A stretch of DNA of 64,000 bases from Rhodocyclus purpureus. GTDB lineage: Bacteria > Pseudomonadota > Gammaproteobacteria > Burkholderiales > Rhodocyclaceae. The first letter of the stretch is position 1. The number at the start of each line of letters is the position of its first letter. The notes beneath the pieces were generated by a model. That model saw only the letters and a list, made by a program, of their open reading frames with translations, had not been told where the DNA came from and did no database searches. The position numbers were made by a program, and so were the translations under genes. The DNA lies in the NCBI RefSeq assembly GCF_016653115.1, contig NZ_NHRX01000034.1, positions 62,534 to 126,533 on the forward strand. Reading direction: 5' to 3'. This document shows, in pieces, positions 7,695 through 16,447 of the stretch.

Positions 7695-9011
7695 ATGGAA
7701 CTTCGTCCCACGGCGCCGGTGCCGCGCGGCCGCAGCCGGCGCTTCCTGCATCTCGGTCGCGCCGTCGGCGAAATGGCGGCCTCCGCCGCTGCCGACGGCA
7801 TCGCGCAACTGGCGCGCGGGCAGAAGCCCGTCCTGTCCGACCTGATGCTCACCCCGGACAACGCGCGCCGTCTTGCCGAGCGCCTGTCCAAGATGCGCGG
7901 CGCGGTGATGAAGGTCGGCCAGCTGATGTCGATGGACGGCAAGGACGTGCTGCCGCCCGAGTTCGCGCATCTGCTCGCCCGCCTGCGCGACAGCGCGCAT
8001 ACCATGCCCCTGCCCGAACTCGCCAAGGTGCTCGAGCAGGAATGGGGAAGCGGCTGGGAGCAGCGCTTCAAACGTTTCTCGTTCAACCCGATCGCTGCCG
8101 CGTCGATCGGCCAGGTGCATCGCGCCGAGACCCACGATGGCCGCACGCTGGCGATCAAGATCCAGTATCCGGGCGTGCGCGACAGCATCGACAGCGACAT
8201 CGCCAACGTTGCCCTGCTCACGCGCGTGCCGGGGCTCGTTCCACCGGGGATCGACCTCGCGCCGATCCTCGAGCGTGCTCGCCTCCAACTGCACGAGGAA
8301 ACCGACTACGTGGCCGAGGCCAAGGCGCTGCAGGCCTACCGCGAACGTCTCGGCGACGACTCCTTCCTCTGCGTCCCGGCGCTGCACGCCGACCTGTCGA
8401 CGCCGCACATCCTCGCCACCGACTTTGCCGAGGGCATCTCGATCGACCAGCTGGCGCAGGCTGCGTATCCGCAGGCCTTGCGCGACCGCATTGCCGGGGC
8501 GCTGGCGCGCCTGGCGATGCGCGAGTTGTTCGAGTTCGGGCTGATGCAGACCGACCCCAACTTCGCCAACTACCTCTACGACGCCGCACGCGAGCGCATC
8601 ACGCTGCTCGACTTCGGCGCGACGCAGGCGGTCGACGCAGAACTCGCCGAGGTCCTGCGCGACATGGCGCGTGGGTTGCGCGATCGCGACCGCCCGCGCC
8701 TGCAGGAGACGGCACGGCGCGTCGGCTTCATCGGCGAGCGTGACACGGCCGCCCACGTCGAAGGCGTGATCGACCTCATGCTGCTCTCCAGCGAGCCGCT
8801 ACGCCATCCCGGTCCCTACGACTTCGGCAAGTCGGACCTGTTCGCTCGCGTCTACACCAGCGGTCGCGACAAGTACATGGACCGGGGGTTCACCAGCGCG
8901 CCGCCGACCGACATCATGCTGATGCAGCGCAAGCTCGCCGGTGTCTTCATGCTGGCCGCCCGGCTGCGCGCGCGCGTTGACGTCGCGGAATTGTTCGCCC
9001 CCTATCTCTAG
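7695..9011 (+). CDS. ABC1/AarF/UbiB-family atypical kinase
   Basis: A 438-residue UbiB-family protein. The family's KxGQ motif is present as MKVGQLMSMDG near residue 75, the Ala-rich nucleotide loop as AAASIGQVHRA near 137, the ATP-binding Lys in LAIKIQYPG, the catalytic region as TDPNFANYLY near 290 and the DFG-like LLDFGATQ near 308. UbiB proteins support coenzyme Q synthesis or distribution. No C-terminal TM pair of the UbiB type is obvious, so this is more like the shorter AarF paralogues. An early ATG at 7575 would overlap the preceding gene. Confidence 0.88.
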   Translation: MELRPTAPVPRGRSRRFLHLGRAVGEMAASAAADGIAQLARGQKPVLSDLMLTPDNARRLAERLSKMRGAVMKVGQLMSMDGKDVLPPEFAHLLARLRDSAHTMPLPELAKVLEQEWGSGWEQRFKRFSFNPIAAASIGQVHRAETHDGRTLAIKIQYPGVRDSIDSDIANVALLTRVPGLVPPGIDLAPILERARLQLHEETDYVAEAKALQAYRERLGDDSFLCVPALHADLSTPHILATDFAEGISIDQLAQAAYPQALRDRIAGALARLAMRELFEFGLMQTDPNFANYLYDAARERITLLDFGATQAVDAELAEVLRDMARGLRDRDRPRLQETARRVGFIGERDTAAHVEGVIDLMLLSSEPLRHPGPYDFGKSDLFARVYTSGRDKYMDRGFTSAPPTDIMLMQRKLAGVFMLAARLRARVDVAELFAPYL

Positions 9012-9018
9012 CCGCCGC

Positions 9019-9513
9019 TCAGTAGATGAACGGGATCAGCTTGCGCACGCGCTGGCGGTATTCGGCGTAGTGCGGGAAATGCTGCAGCAGCCAGTGCTCC
9101 TCGCGCCGCGACTTGAGGTCGAAGAAGACGAGCAGCAGCAGCGCGTAGAGCAAAGTCAGCGTGCCCTGGACGAACAAGGCCCAGCCGAACGCGAGGAGGA
9201 TCAGGCCGCCGTAGATCGGATGCCGGACCAGCCGGTAGGCGCCGCCGACGACGAGTTCGGCGTCGTCCTTGGGATGAGGGAGCGGCGTCAGGTTGGACCC
9301 GAGGTGCAAGCCGCCGGCAGCCGCCAGGGCAGTGCCCAGCGCCATCAGCACGGCGCCCGCGTAGCTCGCGATTGCAACGACGGAGTTGGGCCACTGCTCC
9401 AAGCTGGGCCAATCGCGCGGGCCGAGCACGACGATTGCGAAGAGGATGCCCTGCGCGACGACATACCACTCGCCGCGCCGGCCTTGCCACCAGGGAGATT
9501 TCGGATTCGACAT
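9019..9513 (-). CDS. Isoprenylcysteine O-methyltransferase (ICMT)-like membrane methyltransferase
   Basis: A 164-residue integral membrane protein with four or so hydrophobic segments and the family signature GGAYRLVRHPIYGG (near residue 90), followed by the C-terminal block RREEHWLLQHFPHYAEYRQR. This fold (ICMT/PEMT/NnrU-like) uses S-adenosylmethionine; the bacterial substrate is unknown. It is convergent with the AarF-like gene with only 7 bp between the stop codons. Confidence 0.8.
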   Translation of the reverse strand: MSNPKSPWWQGRRGEWYVVAQGILFAIVVLGPRDWPSLEQWPNSVVAIASYAGAVLMALGTALAAAGGLHLGSNLTPLPHPKDDAELVVGGAYRLVRHPIYGGLILLAFGWALFVQGTLTLLYALLLLVFFDLKSRREEHWLLQHFPHYAEYRQRVRKLIPFIY

Positions 9514-9650
9514 GATGCCAAGCCGGTCAGGTTGTCCAGGGGTTGCGCGCGATCGGTGAGCCCGCGCAACCCCAAGTGTACATCATCGATTGCTTCTGAA
9601 GGGTGCCCGCCGGCGGCGAATCTGCCGAGCAATCCTGCTACCGATCCGGC

Positions 9651-9694
9651 TTGACAAGCGGCAACCCGACATCCACAATAAATAGCATATGCTA
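9651..9694 (+). promoter_or_regulatory. Sigma-70-type promoter with overlapping palindromic operator
   Basis: TTGACA (9651-9656) and CACAAT (9674-9679, 4 of 6 bases) are spaced 17 bp apart. A perfect 12-bp palindrome TAGCATATGCTA (9683-9694) covers the predicted start point, typical of a repressor site. It serves the NifX-like/DUF134 cluster starting at 9778. Confidence 0.55.
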
Positions 9695-9777
9695 ATAACT
9701 AAGCCGAGCCGATCAGCTGCGCCCTTGTCTCCTGATCCTGCGCAAGGCTCTGTTCCCGGTCTGCTTCCCGGAAAGGA

Positions 9778-10203
9778 ATGAGCATGCATGTCTGCGTACC
9801 TCTTTCGTCGTCAGCGCCGGGCCTGGCCGGCGAGGCCTGCTCATCGCTGGTGATCGCCGAACACTTCGGCCTGGCCGAGGTTTTTGCCGTCGTCGATACG
9901 GCGAGTGGCGAGATCGTGTCCACGCGCGCGACAAGCGCTCGCTGTCCCGGCCCCTGCGCCTGTCCTCTGCCTGACCTGGAGAACGACGCGGACGAAGCGC
10001 AGCCCGCGGTCGAGGCGCTCGCCGGTCCGGCCGCCGGTTTCCGTCTCCTGCAGCGCGCGCGGCGCGCCGGCTTGCCGATCCTCGCCAGTCGCTCGCGCAC
10101 GCTCGGCGAACTGCAGCGTGAGCTGAAGGCGAAATCCCTGCCTCCGCTGAGCGCGGCGCAGTGTCTGAGCGGCGCCCGCGCACGCCGTGCCGGCGGCGGC
10201 TGA
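9778..10203 (+). CDS. NifX/NifB-C-like (dinitrogenase FeMo-cofactor domain) protein
   Basis: A 141-residue protein with the beta-strand start MHVCVPLS, then EHFGLAEVFAVVD, matching the small NifX/NafY-like domain that carries Fe-S or FeMo-cofactor precursors. Cys residues cluster in TSARCPGPCACPL. The C-terminal 40 residues are basic and diverge from the family. No nitrogenase gene is present in the window, so it is more likely a metal- or cluster-carrier of the non-nif type. The stop is 3 nt before the DUF134 gene, giving an operon with the next two genes. Confidence 0.7.
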   Translation: MSMHVCVPLSSSAPGLAGEACSSLVIAEHFGLAEVFAVVDTASGEIVSTRATSARCPGPCACPLPDLENDADEAQPAVEALAGPAAGFRLLQRARRAGLPILASRSRTLGELQRELKAKSLPPLSAAQCLSGARARRAGGG

Positions 10204-10206
10204 ATC

Positions 10207-10554
10207 ATGGCGCGCCCGCCCAAGTGTCGGCAGATCGGCTTCTCTCCTGCCGCCACCTACTTCAAGCCGCGTGGCATCGGACTCGCGTTTCTCGAGGAGG
10301 TCAGCCTCGAGCTCGACGAGGTCGAGGCGCTGCGCCTCGCCGACCTCGAATCGCTTTACCAGCTTGAGGCCGCGGCGCGCATGGGCGTCTCGCGCCAGAC
10401 CTTCGCCAACATCCTCAAGCGCGCGCACCGGAAAGTGGCCGACGCGATCATCCACGGCAAGGCGCTGAAGATCGCCCTGTTGCCTTCCGGGAGCACGGCG
10501 GAGGCCGCCTGCCCGACTTTTGCCAACCCACTCATCACCGAGGAAACATCATGA
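10207..10554 (+). CDS. DUF134 predicted DNA-binding protein
   Basis: A 115-residue DUF134 protein: MARPPKCRQIGFSPAATYFKP (trimmed) and LDEVEALRLADLESLYQLEA lead into a helix-turn-helix, AAARMGVSRQTFANILKRAH (residues 56-75), then a short tail. DUF134 genes commonly sit beside NifX/NifB-like genes and are presumed to be their regulators. Its stop codon overlaps the next start (ATGA at 10551-10554). It is a good candidate for the protein reading the palindrome at 9683-9694. Confidence 0.88.
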   Translation: MARPPKCRQIGFSPAATYFKPRGIGLAFLEEVSLELDEVEALRLADLESLYQLEAAARMGVSRQTFANILKRAHRKVADAIIHGKALKIALLPSGSTAEAACPTFANPLITEETS

Positions 10555-10994
10555 AAATCTGCCTGCCGGTCGACCAGCTCAATGGGCTGGAATCGGAAAT
10601 CGCCCCGAACTTTCGCGCCGCTCCTGTTTTGCTGATCGTCGATAGCGAGACCGGGGAATGCATCGGCGTCGACGCCAGCAAGGGCAGCTGCGGCGCGCTG
10701 CCGGAATCGATCGACGCGATCGTCTTCGCCGATGGGGTCGGCGGTGGCATGTTCAGGCGTCTGCGCCAGGGAGGTACCCGCTTCTTCAGCAGCGATGCGC
10801 GTACGGTCGGTGAGGCGCTGGCCGAACTCGCCGCCGGCCGACTCAGTGAAGTTGAGGAAGTCGGCTGCTGTGGTGGCGGTCACCACGGCGGCGCGGATGC
10901 TGACGCAGGGCAGGCGGGTTGCCACGGTCACCAGCACGAGCATCAAAACCGCCACGCGCATGGCCACGGTAGCTGCGGCTGCGGACACGCCTGA
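10551..10994 (+). CDS. NifX/NifB-C-like protein with His/Cys-rich C-terminus
   Basis: A 147-residue protein with the complete small NifX-like fold (MKICLPVDQLNGLESEIAPN at the start; AIVFADGVGGGMFRRLRQGG in the middle). From about residue 103 it carries a tail rich in Cys, His and Gly (CCGGGHHGG, CHGHQHEHQNRHAHGHGS, CGCGHA). Such tails bind metal ions such as Ni, Zn or Fe. Start and stop are coupled to DUF134 by a 4-nt overlap. The protein may store or deliver metal or Fe-S clusters; this is inferred from composition and family. Confidence 0.78.
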   Translation: MKICLPVDQLNGLESEIAPNFRAAPVLLIVDSETGECIGVDASKGSCGALPESIDAIVFADGVGGGMFRRLRQGGTRFFSSDARTVGEALAELAAGRLSEVEEVGCCGGGHHGGADADAGQAGCHGHQHEHQNRHAHGHGSCGCGHA

Positions 10995-11036
10995 GCGAGC
11001 GCCGCCTTTCCTCAGTCAGCCATGGTCCGTTCGGGC

Positions 11037-11525
11037 TCACCTTTCGCGGCCGATCGCAGCGCGCAACTCTTCCGCGCTGCCGGCGTAGTCCACCGCGGTG
11101 ACGCTGCCTTCGTGCAGCCTCAGCAGCGTCACCGTGTCGGTACGGCGTGGCCAGTCGCCGAGCAGCTTCTCGTCGAGGACGACGCCGACGCTGAACGGTT
11201 CTGCGCGCAGGGCCGGCAGCGCGAACATCCGGGTGACCATGCTCGGCATTCGGCTCAGGTCGGCCACGTACATCACCTGACGCGTGGCCATCCATTCAGA
11301 CGGCTGCTCGGCGAGCACCGCCTGCGCGATCTCGCCGGCCTTGCGTCCCGGCGCGAAGAGCAGCAGCCGGGTCGTCGACTGCACTTCCCACGGCGCCTCG
11401 CGTTGATCGAGCAGCTTGAGCTCGGGCAGCGGCTGCCCGATCTCGACCGGCGCGGCGAGTGCCATGAGCGGCAGGAGCAGCGCGAGGGAAAACGCGAAGG
11501 AACGCGCAGCGATCGATCTCTTCAT
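11037..11525 (-). CDS. YtfJ-like periplasmic thioredoxin-fold protein
   Basis: A 162-residue exported protein with a clear signal peptide (MKRSIAARSFAFSLALLLPL, cleavage near ALAAP). The mature part begins VEIGQPLPELKLLDQREAPW, the start of an AhpC/YtfJ-type thioredoxin fold, and contains LLLFAPGRKAGE where classical thioredoxins carry CxxC; here no CxxC is seen, so it is probably not a dithiol oxidoreductase. It is divergent from the thioredoxin-CcdA-like gene at 11671 with 145 bp between starts. Function unknown. Confidence 0.65.
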   Translation of the reverse strand: MKRSIAARSFAFSLALLLPLMALAAPVEIGQPLPELKLLDQREAPWEVQSTTRLLLFAPGRKAGEIAQAVLAEQPSEWMATRQVMYVADLSRMPSMVTRMFALPALRAEPFSVGVVLDEKLLGDWPRRTDTVTLLRLHEGSVTAVDYAGSAEELRAAIGRER

Positions 11526-11670
11526 GGTGAATTTCCTGTGGCCGTTGATCTAGTCTCGAGTGCGGAAACCGGGTTCCGGTTCCGGGGATTTGCAGCGAGC
11601 CGCTGGACACTGCGGCTACGCTGCAATGATAAGCTTTAGCTTGAGCCGTAGCTGCGCAGGAGCCATCGCC

Positions 11671-12927
11671 ATGTCCTTGCGGGTGATCCTCGCCATCATC
11701 CTTCTGCTCGGCGCCTTCGGCGTCCGCGCCGACGATCCGTGGTCGCGCCCCGGCGCCGACGGCCGGGCCGAAGTCCAGCTCTATTTCTTCTGGTCGACGA
11801 CCTGCCCGCACTGCACGGCCGCCCATCCCTTCGTCAGCGCGATCCCGCAGCAGCGCCCGTGGGTGCGCGTGCATGCGCTGGAGGTCTCGCGCCAGCCGGA
11901 CAACTTCGCGCGCTTCGAGGACCTTGCGCGCCTCGCCGGTGGCGAGGCAGAGGCGGTGCCGAGCTTCGTCTTCTGCGGCGAGATGCACACCGGCTGGGAC
12001 GGTGAGGAGGGTAGTGGTGCCGAACTGCTGCGCCGGCTCGACGCGTGCCACGCCCGCAACGGCGTGCCGGCGTCCGCCGTCGGCAGCGCGGCGCGTGCAG
12101 AAGGCCGCGACTTCGTCGAGCTGCCGTACTTCGGCCGCGTTGCCGCCGACAGCCTGTCCCTGCCGCTGCTGACCATCGTCCTCGCCGGGCTCGACGCCTT
12201 CAACCCCTGCGCCTTCTTCGTGCTCCTGTTCCTGCTGTCGATGCTCGTGCACCAGCAAAGCCGCCGGCGCATGCTGCTGATCGGTGGCATTTTCGTCGCG
12301 GTGTCGGCGCTGATGTATTTCGCGTTCATGGCCGCCTGGCTCAAGCTGTTCATGATCGTCGGCCAGCTGGCCTGGGTGACGCTGGCTGCCGGCGCGCTCG
12401 CCGTCGTCGTCGGCCTGCTCAACGTCAAGGATTTCTTCTTCCTCAGGCAGGGGCCGTCGCTGTCGATTCCGGAAGCGAAGAAGCCCGATCTGTTCCGCCG
12501 CGCGCGTGCCGTCCTTGCTGCCGACAAGCTGCCGGCGCTGCTCGCTGCCACCGGCCTGCTCGCGATTGCCGCCAACTTCTACGAACTCCTGTGCACGGCC
12601 GGATTCCCGATGGTCTATACGCACGTGCTGAGCCTTGCCAATCTGGACACCGCGACGCGCTACGCCTGGCTGGCTGCGTACAACCTGATCTACGTGCTGC
12701 CGCTGGCGGCGATCGTCGTCGTCTTCGCGCGCACGCTCGGCGCCAGAAAGCTCGGCGAACGTGAAGGCCGCCTGCTCAAGCTCCTCTCCGGGCTGATGAT
12801 GTGCGGACTCGGCGCCTTGCTGTTGCTCGCGCCGGAACGCATGGGGCAGCCCGGTGTCGCCTTCCTGCTGCTGGCGTCGGCGCTGGCGGCAACCTGGGTC
12901 GCCGCGCGTATGACGCGCGCGCGCTGA
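11671..12927 (+). CDS. Thioredoxin domain fused to a CcdA/DsbD-like membrane domain
   Basis: A 418-residue envelope protein. A signal peptide (SLRVILAIILLLGAFGVRA) is followed by a thioredoxin/glutaredoxin-like domain with the redox pair in STTCPHCTAAHPF (near residue 50). A six-to-seven-span membrane region starts near residue 165 (LTIVLAGLDAFNPCAFFVLL) and includes ANFYELLCTAGFPMVY, with paired Cys resembling CcdA/DsbD beta domains that move electrons across the membrane. It probably reduces periplasmic disulfides. The start at 11671 has AGGAG upstream and gives the signal peptide; longer in-frame starts do not. A full dsbD is present at 44062-45882, so this is an additional route. Confidence 0.8.
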   Translation: MSLRVILAIILLLGAFGVRADDPWSRPGADGRAEVQLYFFWSTTCPHCTAAHPFVSAIPQQRPWVRVHALEVSRQPDNFARFEDLARLAGGEAEAVPSFVFCGEMHTGWDGEEGSGAELLRRLDACHARNGVPASAVGSAARAEGRDFVELPYFGRVAADSLSLPLLTIVLAGLDAFNPCAFFVLLFLLSMLVHQQSRRRMLLIGGIFVAVSALMYFAFMAAWLKLFMIVGQLAWVTLAAGALAVVVGLLNVKDFFFLRQGPSLSIPEAKKPDLFRRARAVLAADKLPALLAATGLLAIAANFYELLCTAGFPMVYTHVLSLANLDTATRYAWLAAYNLIYVLPLAAIVVVFARTLGARKLGEREGRLLKLLSGLMMCGLGALLLLAPERMGQPGVAFLLLASALAATWVAARMTRAR

Positions 12928-13081
12928 AGTCAATATGTGCCACCGGGCGGGAATGATTTCGGCAAGTTGGAGTCTGGCAAGGGCGGGGAGTCGCCAAGCA
13001 TCCATTCCCCACGCCGCGGGCATGGAGCGTCGCCGCCCGATCAGGTATGCTGTATCGATAAATTCGACCAGGAGAAGGCTT

Positions 13082-13312
13082 ATGGACTCACCCCTGCACA
13101 CGATGAGCAATCTGTTCGCCCAGCTCGGGCTTCCTGCGGACAGCGCGTCGATCGAGGACTTCATCGCCCGCCACCGGCCGCTCGACAACGCGATCGCGCT
13201 CTATCGCGCGCCTTTCTGGAGCGAGTCGCAGCGCAGCTTCCTGAAGGCCGAGATCATCGAGGACGCCGACTGGGCGATGGTCATCGACGAACTCAACGGT
13301 CGGCTGCGCTGA
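13082..13312 (+). CDS. DUF2789 family protein
   Basis: A 76-residue acidic protein: LHTMSNLFAQLGLPADSASI, then FIARHRPL and WSESQRSFLKAEIIEDADW, which match the DUF2789 pattern known from beta- and gammaproteobacteria. The ATG at 13082 follows CAGGAGAAGGCTT. Function unknown. It lies upstream of katG on the same strand but is separated from it by the OxyR-like site, so it is probably a separate unit. Confidence 0.85.
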   Translation: MDSPLHTMSNLFAQLGLPADSASIEDFIARHRPLDNAIALYRAPFWSESQRSFLKAEIIEDADWAMVIDELNGRLR

Positions 13313-13341
13313 CGGCGTCGGCAGCCGCCTCTCGAGCTTTC

Positions 13342-13378
13342 ATAGTTGATTGCTATCGAAGGCTTAGTGATAATTGAC
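13342..13378 (+). promoter_or_regulatory. OxyR-like binding site upstream of katG
   Basis: ATAG-N7-CTAT-N7-TTAG-N7-TGAC reproduces the four-element, 11-bp-periodic OxyR motif; the first two elements are perfect, the third has one mismatch and the fourth is poor. It abuts a weak -35 (TTAGAT, 13379-13384) with TATGAT (13402-13407) 17 bp downstream, the expected position for OxyR activation. Confidence 0.55.
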
Positions 13379-13454
13379 TTAGATTATGGATTGCTGTCGG
13401 CTATGATCGTATTCGTAGACGGCTTTGTGGGCTAGCTACCGTCGTTTAATTTGA

Positions 13455-15650
<2,196 letters not shown>

Positions 15651-15658
15651 CGGGGAGC

Positions 15659-15678
15659 GGCCCGGCGTGCGCCGGGCC
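15659..15678 (+). repeat. GC-rich hairpin after katG
   Basis: GGCCCGGC and GCCGGGCC form a perfect 8-bp stem with a 4-nt loop 9 bp after the katG stop. No T-run follows, so it may stabilise the mRNA 3' end rather than terminate. Confidence 0.45.
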
Positions 15679-15699
15679 GTCCGCCGCCGAGGTGTGCGC

Positions 15700-15762
15700 A
15701 TGAGCAAGAAATGTTGCAAGAGCAGGAAGCCGTGCAAGAATTGTCCGCGTCAGGGGAAGTGA
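15700..15762 (+). CDS. 20-residue Cys/Lys-rich microprotein
   Basis: The ORF encodes MSKKCCKSRKPCKNCPRQGK, with four Cys in a CC-x6-C-x2-C arrangement and strong positive charge. Short proteins of this style occur in other proteobacteria (recalled, not searched). It lies between katG and dps, ahead of the terminator at 15805. A weak purine-rich stretch (GAGGTGTGC) precedes the ATG. Metal or nucleic-acid binding is possible. The small size makes it uncertain whether it is translated. Confidence 0.45.
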   Translation: MSKKCCKSRKPCKNCPRQGK

Positions 15763-15804
15763 GGCGCCCGTGCGCCGCAGTCACCCGCTGACGTTTTGTG
15801 GGCC

Positions 15805-15831
15805 GGACGCGCAGGCTGCGCGTCCTTTTTT
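15805..15831 (+). terminator. Rho-independent terminator directly upstream of dps
   Basis: GGACGCGCA (15805-15813) and TGCGCGTCC (15817-15825) form a perfect 9-bp stem with a 3-nt loop followed by six T. It ends the katG/microprotein transcript only 16 bp before the dps ATG, leaving no room for a promoter between them, so it may act as an attenuator. Confidence 0.8.
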
Positions 15832-15846
15832 CTGGAGAAAAATACG

Positions 15847-16338
15847 ATGGCAAAGAAAGCAAAGACGCCGATGATCGATATCGGCATCAGTAACGACGAG
15901 CGCAAGCAGATCGCCGACGGACTGTCGGCCCTGCTTGCCGACAGCTACACGCTGTACCTGATGACGCACAACTTTCACTGGAACGTCACCGGCCCGCAGT
16001 TCAACAGCCTGCACCAGATGTTCATGACCCAATACACCGAGCAGTGGAACGCGCTCGATACCATCGCCGAACGCATCCGCGCGCTCGGCTACCCGGCGCC
16101 CGGCACCTACAAGGAATTCGTCAAGCTCGCCTCGATCGAGGAAGTCGAAGGCGTGCCGAAGGCCGACGACATGGTCCGCCACCTGGTTGCGGCGCAGGAA
16201 GCAACCGCCCGCACGGCGCGCAAGCTGTTCCCGATCGTCGACGCGGCCAACGACCAGCCGACCGCCGACCTGCTGACCCAGCGCATGGACGTCCACGAGA
16301 AGACCGCGTGGATGCTGCGCAGCATGCTCGAGGACTGA
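15847..16338 (+). CDS. dps: Dps-family ferritin-like DNA-protection protein
   Basis: A 163-residue Dps: a Lys-rich N-terminal tail (MAKKAKTP) suited to DNA binding, then the ferroxidase signature HNFHWNVTGPQFNSLH (about residues 40-55) and DTIAERIRALG, whose His, Asp and Glu ligands form the inter-subunit iron site. Dps dodecamers oxidise ferrous iron with peroxide and coat DNA. The ribosome site TCTGGAGAAA lies directly after the T-run of a strong terminator, so expression needs read-through or processing of the katG transcript. The length is typical. Confidence 0.95.
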   Translation: MAKKAKTPMIDIGISNDERKQIADGLSALLADSYTLYLMTHNFHWNVTGPQFNSLHQMFMTQYTEQWNALDTIAERIRALGYPAPGTYKEFVKLASIEEVEGVPKADDMVRHLVAAQEATARTARKLFPIVDAANDQPTADLLTQRMDVHEKTAWMLRSMLED

Positions 16339-16394
16339 TCCAGAGCGAGCGCGCTGCCGGAAGGACGCCGGCTGGCCCCGGGGCGTTTGACTTG

Positions 16395-16425
16395 GGGCTG
16401 CCTTCCTGCCGATCATTGGCAGTCC
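16395..16425. promoter_or_regulatory. Inverted repeat matching the Rieske enhancer site A
   Basis: GGGCTGCCT (16395-16403) and TGGCAGTCC (16417-16425) are 13 bp apart, the same geometry as TGACTGCCA-N13-TGGCAGTCA at 5088-5118. The right half shares the 10-mer ATTGGCAGTC. It ends 22 bp before the ATG of the sigma-54 activator and could mediate autoregulation. Confidence 0.45.
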
Positions 16426-16447
16426 TTCCGGCAGAGAGTATTGACCC

